Assembly (NCBI GenBank): GCA_963818205.1
Contig: CAWFRG010000016.1
Location: 62,001 to 126,000, forward strand
From: CAVVYV01 sp963818205
GTDB taxonomy: Bacteria > Actinomycetota > Thermoleophilia > Solirubrobacterales > 70-9
Length of the DNA stretch: 64,000 nt
Direction: 5' to 3'
Below are positions 9,226-16,490 of the stretch, in pieces; the first letter of the stretch is position 1, and each line of letters starts with the position of its first letter. Below the pieces are notes generated by a model, which saw only the letters and a program-made list of their open reading frames with translations, ran no database searches and was not told where the DNA came from. Position numbers and translations under genes: made by a program.

Positions 9226-10684
9226 TCCGCTCAAGGCGCGGCCGCCGAAGCGACGTGGGCCCAGCACGAACTCGCCGGGCGGCTCCGGTTCCGTCAGGGG
9301 CCAGCGAAAGGCGCTCTCTGCGGTCGTAGCGATCCCGAGCAGGGTGAACAGGATCACCACCTGGACCTCCTGCAGGGAGATTTCAGCGAGGCTGTAGAGG
9401 ACGACCGCGAAAACGGAGATGCCGATCCCGAGTCCCAGCCCCCTCACCGCGGGGTCCCGAGCCTTGCTGACCGCCAGGCGCTGCCGAGCGCCAGCAGAAG
9501 GAAGACCGCAAGCGCCCCGATCCCAACCAAGCCCTGTTCGGCAAGCGTGTTCAGGTACTGACTCGGTGATGCGGTGGGCACCAGCAGCTGCTCGTTGTGG
9601 AGAAGGCGGCGCTGGCCGGCCGTCTCCGTCGCCAGGTGCTCGGAATAAGCGGTTTGGAAGTTGTTCACACCGACACCCAGGAGCGGTTGCTCGCCGTAGA
9701 TATCGAGCGCCGACTGCGCGACGTCGGTTCGCAGCGCCACGTCGTCCGCGGCGGATTCGGGGTTGAAGCGCTCCTTGAGCACGCCAGGCGCGAGCGCAAC
9801 CGCACCGACGGCGACGACCACGGCTGCGATCAGGGCGAGCTTCGGACGCATGATCAACAGCCAGATCAGCGCCGCGAGCACGAGGCTGGCGATTGCCGTG
9901 CGAGCGTAGGAGTAGTTGAGCGCCGGGACGGCGGCTAGCGCTGCGGCGCCGGCGAGCAACCTCAGCTGCGAGGGCAACTCCTTGGTCGCAGCGACGGCGA
10001 CAGCCAGCGGCAACAGCAGCGCCACGAACCCCGCGTACTCGTTGGGGTGCCCGAACGATCCCTGCACTCGCCCCACGCTCTCGCCGCCGGCGACAAACCC
10101 CTGGGTGCTGAAGACCCCCTCGAAATGCTGGACGACCCCGTGAACGGAGGCGATCAGGAGAGCGCAGAGGGCACCGGCGACCACCACCAGCAGCTGATCG
10201 CGCGTGCGGCAGATGTTGAGGATCGCGACGAAGAGGGCACTGGCGGTGAGCAGCAGAAAGACGTCGGCGACCGCCTCGGATGGCTCGAGCGCCTGAACGC
10301 TTGAGACCAGGGCGGCGCCGATCACAGCGTGATACCCACGAAGACCCCTGGCAGCTTGCGGCGATCCGGACCCTGAAGCAGGCCGCCGTAGATGAGCACG
10401 CCGAAGACGATCAGCGGAAGCAGGAACTTGAACGGCTCGCGCGGCAGGCTGACGTTGGCGCCGAGCTGCTGGTCGATCTCGATCCCGGTGAGGGGCGTTA
10501 TCGCCACCGCCACCGCCAGCCCGTACTCCGGCCTGCGAAAAACCGCGAGCACGATCGCTCCCAGCAGCAAGGCAGTGGGCAACAGCAGGGGGTTGAGCGA
10601 ATAGGCGGTCAGGGGCCAGAGGGCGGCCACCCCGACCCCGATCAGCGGCAGGTAGATCTGCGGGAATCGACCGGCACCGACCAA
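9217..10684 (-). CDS. O-antigen ligase / Wzy-type polymerase family membrane protein (two frameshifts)
   Basis: Three consecutive open segments together make one protein of about 490 residues. The N-terminal helices (10684-10322) read QIYLPLIGVGVAALWPLTAY and PEYGLAVAVAITPLTGIEID. The central part (10325-9444) has the family signature GSFGHPNEYAGFVALLLPLA, a large periplasmic loop and QYLNTLAEQGLVGIGALAVF. The C-terminal helices (9447-9217) read GLGLGIGISVFAVVLYS. The joins at about 10323 and 9446 are single-base shifts. TTG 10684 has an AGGAG sequence 9 nt upstream, inside the end of the BY-kinase gene. The family polymerises or transfers lipid-linked glycans on the outer membrane face; which of the two cannot be decided here. 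Confidence 0.8.
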
Positions 10685-10688
10685 GCGA

Positions 10689-11627
10689 CTACTTCTCCTG
10701 ACGCGGCTGGGCCAACTGACGGCTCGCGGGCTCCTCGGTCAGATACCGGTAGGAATCGAGCTCAGTCGGCGGGGCGTGGTTTACGACCACCCCGAGGATC
10801 CGAGCGCGTACCGTCCGCAGGTGTTTGAATCCGCCCTCCAGAGCGGGTCCGGTGGTCTCCTCGGCGTCGATCACCATCACGGTGCCGTCAGCGTGCGAGC
10901 TCACGATCAGGGCGTCGTCACCAACGGCGAGCGAGGGTGTGTCGAGGATCACCCAATCATGGTTGCGGCCCAGCGACTCGAGCAGAAGGCGCAGGCGCCC
11001 GGAGCGGAGCAGCGGACCTGGCTCTGGAACCGGGGTCCCCGCCCAGACCACGTGCAGGCCGGCCATGGATGGGATCGTCTTGACGACCTGCCGGACAGTG
11101 GCCTGTTTGTCCAGGTAATCGGAGAGGCCGGGAGCGGAGCGCACCCACTGACTGCCGAAGCCGTTCGCGTCAAGCGCTCGGTGCCTCAGGTCGCACTCGA
11201 CGATCGCGACCTTCTCGCGGTCCGTCGCCAGCGTGAGCGCGAGCTGCGCGGCGATCGTCGTTTTTCCCTCTCCGTTCCCCGGGCTGGTGATGGCGATCGT
11301 TCGGGCGACCCTGCCCGTGGCGAGATCGAGATTAGTGCGCAGAATGCGCAAGGCATCCGAACGCAGGATCCGCGCGGCCCCTGCGACCCACGACCCGGCA
11401 CCGTTTCCGTTCACCGCGCCCGGCTCGAGCAGCGTCGGAATCCGGGCGAGGATCAGCTGGCCCTGAACCGTGTCGTCGCGCGGGCCGATCCGGAGTCGGC
11501 GATCGAGGCGATCGCGAACCACGGCAACCGCTGCGGCGATCAACACCGAGAGGAGAGCGCCGAACCCGAGGTAGAGCGGATAGTTTGGCCTGATCGGGTC
11601 CGAGGGCTCCACCGCCGGCTGGTTCAC
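10689..11627 (-). CDS. BY-kinase / CpsD-ExoP-type polysaccharide regulator (ATPase half)
   Basis: A P-loop protein-tyrosine kinase controlling polysaccharide polymerisation. It has one membrane helix near the N-terminus (YLGFGALLSVLIAAAVAVV), then Walker A (SPGNGEGKTTIA), Walker A' (VAIVECDLRH) and Walker B (WVILDTPS) motifs, and a short C-terminus holding two tyrosines (DSYRYLTEE) instead of a long Tyr cluster. The GTG start overlaps the stop of the upstream Wzz gene by 4 bp. The first residues, SVNQPAVEPSDPIRPN, look like the proline-rich segment that normally precedes the second Wzz membrane helix, so the two pieces may really be one ExoP-like polypeptide split by a frameshift near 11630-11650. 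Confidence 0.88.
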   Translation of the reverse strand: MNQPAVEPSDPIRPNYPLYLGFGALLSVLIAAAVAVVRDRLDRRLRIGPRDDTVQGQLILARIPTLLEPGAVNGNGAGSWVAGAARILRSDALRILRTNLDLATGRVARTIAITSPGNGEGKTTIAAQLALTLATDREKVAIVECDLRHRALDANGFGSQWVRSAPGLSDYLDKQATVRQVVKTIPSMAGLHVVWAGTPVPEPGPLLRSGRLRLLLESLGRNHDWVILDTPSLAVGDDALIVSSHADGTVMVIDAEETTGPALEGGFKHLRTVRARILGVVVNHAPPTELDSYRYLTEEPASRQLAQPRQEK

Positions 11628-12070
11628 GGAGACGTCGCCGGAGCGTTCCCAGTGGCGACTTGAGCCGCCACGGTGTTCGCGAACACATCGGCGTAGGTGT
11701 TCGCGATCAGTTGCGCCTCCGCTGGGGACCGGTCCTCAGCGCCGATCTCGAGCAGCTGAGTGCGCTCGACCGGCGTGAACGACATCTTGTCGAGGAGCTC
11801 CTGGCGCGTCAGGCCGATGTCGAGGGCCTCGAGCGCCTCCTGAGCGACGTTCGGGTTTCCGGCCAGGGTCGTATAAGTGCGGGACAGCTGCTCCCCCTGG
11901 TCGGTGTTGAAGCGGGGAGTGTCCTTTCCAACGTAGATGGTCGCGGTCGCCTTGTAGACCTTCGGAACCGCCGCGGTGATCACAGCCACCACGCTTAGGC
12001 ACGCGATCAGGGTTACCGCGAATAAGTGGCGACGACTCCAAAGCGCGGATGTGATCTCAGCGAAGCTCAT
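11624..12070 (-). CDS. Wzz/chain-length determinant domain protein
   Basis: The N-terminal half of a polysaccharide co-polymerase: a cytoplasmic start (MSFAEITSALWSRRH), membrane helix LFAVTLIACLSVVAVITAAV, then the extracellular Wzz domain (KVYKATATIYVGKDTPRFNT and a helical stretch with NPNVAQEALEALDI and SPAEAQLIANTYADVFANTV). Wzz domains set chain length by oligomerising around the polymerase. The protein stops before a second membrane helix, which lies at the start of the overlapping downstream kinase gene. This supports a single split ExoP-type protein. The gene faces away from the coiled-coil gene at 12173, so a divergent promoter region lies at about 12071-12172. Confidence 0.85.
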   Translation of the reverse strand: MSFAEITSALWSRRHLFAVTLIACLSVVAVITAAVPKVYKATATIYVGKDTPRFNTDQGEQLSRTYTTLAGNPNVAQEALEALDIGLTRQELLDKMSFTPVERTQLLEIGAEDRSPAEAQLIANTYADVFANTVAAQVATGNAPATSP

Positions 12071-12172
12071 TCAGAGCCCGGCGGCGAAGCGCGTCAATCT
12101 TAGAGTTCGCTCTGGATCCCACCGACGGGGGTCGTATGATGCTCGCGGCCAATCGCCAGACCGACGGGAAAG

Positions 12173-12928
12173 ATGGGAAGAGGCAAGACCAAGCCAGCGG
12201 AAAGCCCCCAGCCGCCCGGCGATGACGGCGAGACCAACGGATACGAGGTCGCCCAGCCGCAGCTGCTGCCGCAGCCGATGTCGAGAAAGCAGCGGCGACT
12301 CGCCCGCCGTCGCCGGCGGGAGCTGAAGAAGCTTGAGCGCCAATTGCTTGGCCGGCGGTCGAGGCTGCGCCCCCGTCTGTTCCGCAAGGGGGTGCGCTCG
12401 CCGCACGGGCGGCTCGAGGCAGTGGTTGACGCGGCCCTGGCCCGGGCGCTCGAGCGGGAGCGAGAGGGGTTGGTTGAGCAGACCAAGGAGACGATCGACG
12501 AGCATCTCAAGGAGATGAGCGAGAGCTGGGAGCGCCGGCAACGAGCGGCCGAAAAGCGAATCATCGCCCGCACCGAGCGCTCACTCGAGCAGATGGCCCA
12601 GAGCGCCAGCAAGCGGCTCAACCGCGAGGCCGCTCGACTTCGGTCCGAGCTTCGAAACGGAACGCCCTCCAAAGTCAGCCCCGAGGGGGAGGGATCGGTT
12701 GAGCTGAGCGAGGAGACGATCGACGAGCGCCTCGAGGCGATGAGCAAGAGCTGGGAGCGCCGGCAACGAAAGGCCGAGATGCGAATCATCGTCCGCACCG
12801 AGCGCTCACTCGAGCAGATGGCCCAGAGCGCCAGCAAGCGGCTCAACCGCGAGGCTGCTCGACTTCGGTCCGAGCTTCAAAACGGAACGCCCTCCAAAGC
12901 TAGCCGCGAGCGCCACCAGCAGTCGTGA
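12173..12928 (+). CDS. Coiled-coil protein with an internal duplication, unknown function
   Basis: A 251-residue, highly charged protein with no membrane helix or signal peptide. The N-terminus is Pro/Gln-rich, then very basic (RKQRRLARRRRRELKKLERQ). The rest is predicted helix and coiled coil made of two near-identical blocks (about residues 106-167 and 181-242), each containing ETIDE, SWERRQR, RTERSLEQMAQSASKRLNRE and NGTPSK. I know no family for it. Its stop overlaps the GTG of the downstream Wzy-type gene (GTGA) and it is divergent from wzz, so it is almost certainly co-expressed with polysaccharide polymerisation. A cytoplasmic scaffold or partner of the polymerase is a guess. Confidence 0.75.
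   Translation: MGRGKTKPAESPQPPGDDGETNGYEVAQPQLLPQPMSRKQRRLARRRRRELKKLERQLLGRRSRLRPRLFRKGVRSPHGRLEAVVDAALARALEREREGLVEQTKETIDEHLKEMSESWERRQRAAEKRIIARTERSLEQMAQSASKRLNREAARLRSELRNGTPSKVSPEGEGSVELSEETIDERLEAMSKSWERRQRKAEMRIIVRTERSLEQMAQSASKRLNREAARLRSELQNGTPSKASRERHQQS
12488..12898 (+). repeat. In-frame tandem duplication inside the coiled-coil gene
   Basis: Two 186-bp copies (12488-12673 and 12713-12898) with very few differences, offset by 225 bp (75 codons). Each begins GAGACGATCGACGAG and ends CCCTCCAAA. The 39 bp between the copies differ. Period and frame are preserved, so the protein keeps its heptad pattern. Confidence 0.9.
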
Positions 12929-15075
12929 ACGACGCGGATAGCGGCCTGCCGAAGAGGCAAGGCCGCGTCGCGCTGCGCCCCGGTGAGCTGCCCCGGGCCG
13001 CCCCCCAGTCGAGACGCATCGACGGTGGTGGCGCCGCCTGGATCGCAGTGGTTACCCGCAGCCCCGAGTTGATCCCGGGGGTTGCCGCGGTGGCGGTTTT
13101 CCTCTTCTGGGCGACCGCTCAGGGAGGCGTGATGGCAACCGACTCCTACCCGGGCGCGCTCTTCCTGCTTGGGGTGCTGTGCGTCACGCTCTACGCCTTC
13201 AGGGCGCGCCTGCCCCGTCTCCCCCGTCTGCCGCTCGCCGCGATCGCCTTGCTCGGCGCATTTGCGCTCTGGAGTTATCTCTCGATCGTCTGGGCCGACG
13301 ACCAGGGTGCCGCCTGGGACGGCGCGAATCGCTCCCTGCTGTATCTGACCGCCTTCGTCATCTTCACGCTGCCTCCGTGGCGGCCGCGCACCGCCGCGGC
13401 CCTGCTCGGCCTATACGCGGTCGGGATTGGCGTGATCGGCGGCACGGTCCTGCTCGAGGCCGCGGACTCCGCGAACCCACTCCAGTACTTCATCGCCGGC
13501 CGCTTCGCCGAGCCCACCGGCTACCACAACGCCAACGCAGCGCTCTTCACCAGCGCTATCTTCCCGGCGATCTTCCTCGCCTCCCGGCAGGAGACCCCGT
13601 GGCCCGCGCGGGGGTTGATGCTGGCGCTTGCCGGCGTCCTCTTTCAGCTCGCCCTGATGCCGCAGAGCCGGGGGTGGCTGATCGCTGCGCCCCTCGCCGC
13701 GCTGGCCTACGTCGCATTCGTCCCCGGCCTGGTGCGCTCGCTGATCATGGTCGGGCCGCTGGCGGTGGTTGTGGCGCTCACCGCCGACCCCATCCTCGAC
13801 GTCTTCGACGCGGTGGACAACGCGGCGGCGCTCGGGCCTGCGCTCGACAGCGCCCGGGACGCCACCCTGATCGGCGCGGTCGTCCTCTTCTTGGCCGGCT
13901 CATTGATCGGCTTCCTCGATCATCATCTGGACCTTCCCGAGCATGCCGCGCGCGTCGGGTCCCGCGCCGTGCTTGGAGTGGCCGGGGTGATCGCGCTCGC
14001 GGGTGCCGTGGTGGCGATTGGTGTGATCGGCAACCCAATCGGCTGGGCGGGCGACCGATGGGACGACTTCAAGAGTGGCGAATTCGAGCACCAGTTCGAG
14101 GGCTCGCGGCTGAGTCAGGGGCTCGGCAGCAACCGCTACGACTTCTGGAGCGTCGCCTTCGACGAGTTCAAGGACTCGCCGATCAGCGGGGTTGGTTCTG
14201 AGAACTTCGCGGAGGACTACGTGCGGGAGCGCAACAGCGACGAGGAGCCAACTCATCCGCACAACCTCTCCCTGCGGATTCTCGCCCAGACCGGCCTGGT
14301 GGGCGCGGCGCTCTTCATCGGTTTTCTTGTCGCAGCTCTGATTGGCGTGGGTCGGACGCGGCTCCGCTCTTCGGATCCACTCGGCCGCGGCGTGGGCGGG
14401 CTCGCCGCGGTCGTTTTCGTCTATTGGTTCGCGCACTCGACCGGGGACTGGTTCTGGGCTTTTCCCGCCCTCTCGGCGCCGGTCTTCGCCTGGCTCGGGC
14501 TGGGGATGAGCGTGGGCGCTGATCGCGGCCTGCGGGCGGCGCCGACCTGGGCGAGCGACTGGGAACGGCCGGCCGCGGTGGCGGGCGGAGTGGTGGTCGT
14601 GTTCGCCACGCTCTCGCTGGCGCTGCCCTGGACCGCCGCGGTCGACACCAAGAAGGCCGCCGAGACCTGGGGAGTAAACCCCAACGCTGCCTACGACCGC
14701 CTCGATCGGGCCGCCGATCTCAACTTTCTCAGCGCCAACCCTTACCTGGTGGAAGGAGCGATTGCCTCGCGGCTCGATAACCCCCGGCGTATGCGGATTG
14801 CATTCGACCGGGCGCTGGACCGGGATCCCGACAACTGGTACGCGACGCTGGAGCTGGCGGCGCTCGACGCGACCGAGGGCGACAGGCAATCCGCCCTGGA
14901 ACGGCTGCAGCGGGTAGGCGAGTTGAACCCTCGCGAGCCCGTGACCGACCAGGTCCGCCAGGGCGTGCTCAGCGGCCGTCCGGTCAGCCTGGAGACGCTT
15001 GATGCCATCTTCCTCGAGCGCTACTGCCAGCGGCTCGGCCGCGAGGTGGGGCCCGGTGGCTGCACCTCGGGCTGA
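12925..15075 (+). CDS. Wzy/O-antigen-ligase family membrane protein with C-terminal TPR-like region
   Basis: An intact 716-residue protein. About 11-12 membrane helices fill residues 45-570. The polymerase/ligase signature is present as GYHNANAALFTSAIFPAIF and, after the large external loop, THPHNLSLRILAQTGLVG, whose histidine is the usual conserved one. Residues after about 580 form a soluble helical region with TPR-like spacing (AYDRLDRAADLNFLSANPYL; RMRIAFDRALDRDPDNWYAT). The GTG start overlaps the coiled-coil gene. Having this and the 9217-10684 protein in one locus suggests that one polymerises repeat units and the other ligates chains, or that two glycans are made. It ends before a convergent secreted-protein gene. 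Confidence 0.88.
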   Translation: MNDADSGLPKRQGRVALRPGELPRAAPQSRRIDGGGAAWIAVVTRSPELIPGVAAVAVFLFWATAQGGVMATDSYPGALFLLGVLCVTLYAFRARLPRLPRLPLAAIALLGAFALWSYLSIVWADDQGAAWDGANRSLLYLTAFVIFTLPPWRPRTAAALLGLYAVGIGVIGGTVLLEAADSANPLQYFIAGRFAEPTGYHNANAALFTSAIFPAIFLASRQETPWPARGLMLALAGVLFQLALMPQSRGWLIAAPLAALAYVAFVPGLVRSLIMVGPLAVVVALTADPILDVFDAVDNAAALGPALDSARDATLIGAVVLFLAGSLIGFLDHHLDLPEHAARVGSRAVLGVAGVIALAGAVVAIGVIGNPIGWAGDRWDDFKSGEFEHQFEGSRLSQGLGSNRYDFWSVAFDEFKDSPISGVGSENFAEDYVRERNSDEEPTHPHNLSLRILAQTGLVGAALFIGFLVAALIGVGRTRLRSSDPLGRGVGGLAAVVFVYWFAHSTGDWFWAFPALSAPVFAWLGLGMSVGADRGLRAAPTWASDWERPAAVAGGVVVVFATLSLALPWTAAVDTKKAAETWGVNPNAAYDRLDRAADLNFLSANPYLVEGAIASRLDNPRRMRIAFDRALDRDPDNWYATLELAALDATEGDRQSALERLQRVGELNPREPVTDQVRQGVLSGRPVSLETLDAIFLERYCQRLGREVGPGGCTSG

Positions 15076-15111
15076 ATGGAACTCTTGCCGGATGCCCCAG
15101 GAAACGAAGAT

Positions 15112-15128
15112 CCCGGCCGGCGGCCGGG
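15112..15128. terminator. Hairpin between convergent Wzy-type and LAFTG protein genes
   Basis: CCCGGCC, loop GGC, GGCCGGG: a perfect 7-bp GC stem 36 bp downstream of the stop at 15075 and just beyond the end of the opposing gene at 15159. It is placed to terminate both. Confidence 0.5.
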
Positions 15129-15158
15129 AGCCTCGCTGGTTTCAGCGTATGAGGTCGC

Positions 15159-15516
15159 CTACGCGGGGTTGCGTGCGACCACGCGGCTGAGTGCAACGCC
15201 GCCCGCGAGCAGCAGCAAGCCGCCACCCAAGATCAGCGCCACGTCAAGCCCAGTGAACGCAAGGAGGCCACCCTCCTCCGCGCCGACGAGCTTCGGCCGC
15301 GGCGGCGCCGCCACCGGCGCCAGCTTGGCCTGCAGCCCCACTGGGTGGCGCCCCACCGGGAGCCCCGCCCGGCGCAACCTGACCCGCGACCCCGCCCGCC
15401 TGGCCGCCGTAGCCGGCACCCGAAGACTGGGCGAACGCGGCAGGCGCCAGAGCGAGAACAGCGGCAACGGCTGCAAGGATGCACACCGCTCGGGTTGATC
15501 CCTTTACCTTTTCCAC
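15159..15516 (-). CDS. Secreted Gly/Ala/Pro-rich protein with an LAFTG sorting-type tail (one frameshift)
   Basis: GTG 15516, preceded by AGGAAGAG, begins a signal peptide (RAVCILAAVAAVLALAPAAFA, cut before QSS). A low-complexity Gly/Ala/Pro segment follows. After a single shift near 15345 the protein continues LAPVAAPPRPKLVGAEEGG to a C-terminal LAFTG motif, a hydrophobic helix (LDVALILGGGLLLLAGGVAL) and a short RVVARNPA tail. LAxTG plus helix plus basic end is the pattern of class E sortase substrates in actinobacteria, so cell-wall anchoring is likely. No sortase gene is in the window. Its position beside polysaccharide genes fits an envelope role. Confidence 0.7.
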
Positions 15517-15768
15517 CTTCTTACTCTCTTCCTGTTTGGGCCTGCCGAAAACCGGCGAGACCAGGCATTTCTCCGTATTCCCCATAGCCTCGAGGGTGAA
15601 ACGATGATGGCAGAAGCCCGGCCCTGATGTACCCCGCCAACCCGCCAATCTGGATGTTGATGGCCAATTCGAGGCAGATCGGAGTCCGTCACGGTCGGGT
15701 TATTTGTCCAGGCCGGGCCCTCGGAGCTGAGGGGACCGCACGCCGTCGGCGCCTCTAGACTGCGGTCG

Positions 15769-16377
15769 GTGGAGGCGGCGACCGACCGACGAGAGCTGAC
15801 TGGAGAGAAGGCGAGCCGGATCGTCGAGGCGATGCGCTCGAGCGTCGCTCGGCGGGGGATCTCGGGCTCGACCTTCGAGCACGTAGCCCGCGAGGCGGGC
15901 GTCAGCCGGGGGCTGCTCCACTACTACTTCGGCACCAAGGAGGCGCTCCTGGTCGAGGTGGTCAAGCGCGACACCGAGCACCGGATCGCCCGCCTCGACG
16001 AGCCGCTAGGCAAGGCGAAGACCGCGGAGGAGATCCTCCAGGCCCTGGTGGTCAGCCTCGAGGACTCGATCCAGAACGAGCCCGGCTTCTGGGTGCTGAT
16101 CTTCGAGCTGTTCACGGCCGGCCGCCGGAACCCCGAGATCCAGCACGAGGTCGGCGAGCTCTTCAACCGCACCCGTGACCACGTCGCCGAGATCTTCCGC
16201 GCCAAGGAGCGGGAGGGCGTCCTCTCCTTCCGCGCCGACGTCGACGCCGTCGTCGCCTTCCTCTTCGCGCTCGCCGACGGGATCGCGCTTCAGGTCCTCT
16301 CCGACCCCCAGCGCGACCACGCCGAGATGATCGCCGCCTCCACCGTCGCGGCACGGCACCTCCTGACCGCCGAGTAA
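15769..16377 (+). CDS. TetR-family transcriptional regulator
   Basis: A 202-residue TetR repressor. The N-terminal helix-turn-helix reads GSTFEHVAREAGVSRGLLHY followed by YFGTKEALL, the canonical recognition helix. The C-terminal ligand and dimer domain carries DSIQNEPGFWVLIFELFTAG. GTG 15769 sits in an 8-bp inverted repeat (CGGTCGGT 15763-15770 / ACCGACCG 15781-15788) that could be a self-regulatory site. The MMPL transporter lies 113 bp downstream on the same strand, with another palindrome between them, so this regulator probably controls that exporter. The inducer is unknown. Confidence 0.92.
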   Translation: MEAATDRRELTGEKASRIVEAMRSSVARRGISGSTFEHVAREAGVSRGLLHYYFGTKEALLVEVVKRDTEHRIARLDEPLGKAKTAEEILQALVVSLEDSIQNEPGFWVLIFELFTAGRRNPEIQHEVGELFNRTRDHVAEIFRAKEREGVLSFRADVDAVVAFLFALADGIALQVLSDPQRDHAEMIAASTVAARHLLTAE

Positions 16378-16403
16378 CGGCTCCCAGGCCGCCCTGATCC
16401 CGC

Positions 16404-16425
16404 CGGTGTGACCGAACTCACACCG
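16404..16425. promoter_or_regulatory. Palindrome between tetR and MMPL gene, candidate operator
   Basis: CGGTGTGA-CCGAAC-TCACACCG is a perfect 8-bp inverted repeat with a 6-nt spacer, located in the 113-bp gap upstream of the MMPL gene. Size, symmetry and position fit a TetR-type operator. Binding by the adjacent regulator is inferred. Confidence 0.55.
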
Positions 16426-16490
16426 CGCCCGGAGGCGGTCACATACCGTCTGTACGTGGGATTGGCCACGCTGGCCAGCTCGCGGAAGAA

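Noticed and set aside
12100..12846. Antisense frame with its own internal duplication opposite the coiled-coil gene
   Set aside because: The duplication is simply inherited from the real gene on the plus strand; Ser/Arg-rich shadow composition.
15517..15768. Riboswitch-like leader upstream of the LAFTG protein gene
   Set aside because: There are some GC hairpins, but no conserved core of any riboswitch class I know; no gene is visible in this 250-bp stretch.
16378..16403. A fourth copy of the stop-codon structured repeat
   Set aside because: The sequence after the tetR stop contains CCAGGCCGCCCT, but the pairing arm GGGGCGGCC is missing, so it is at best a decayed remnant.
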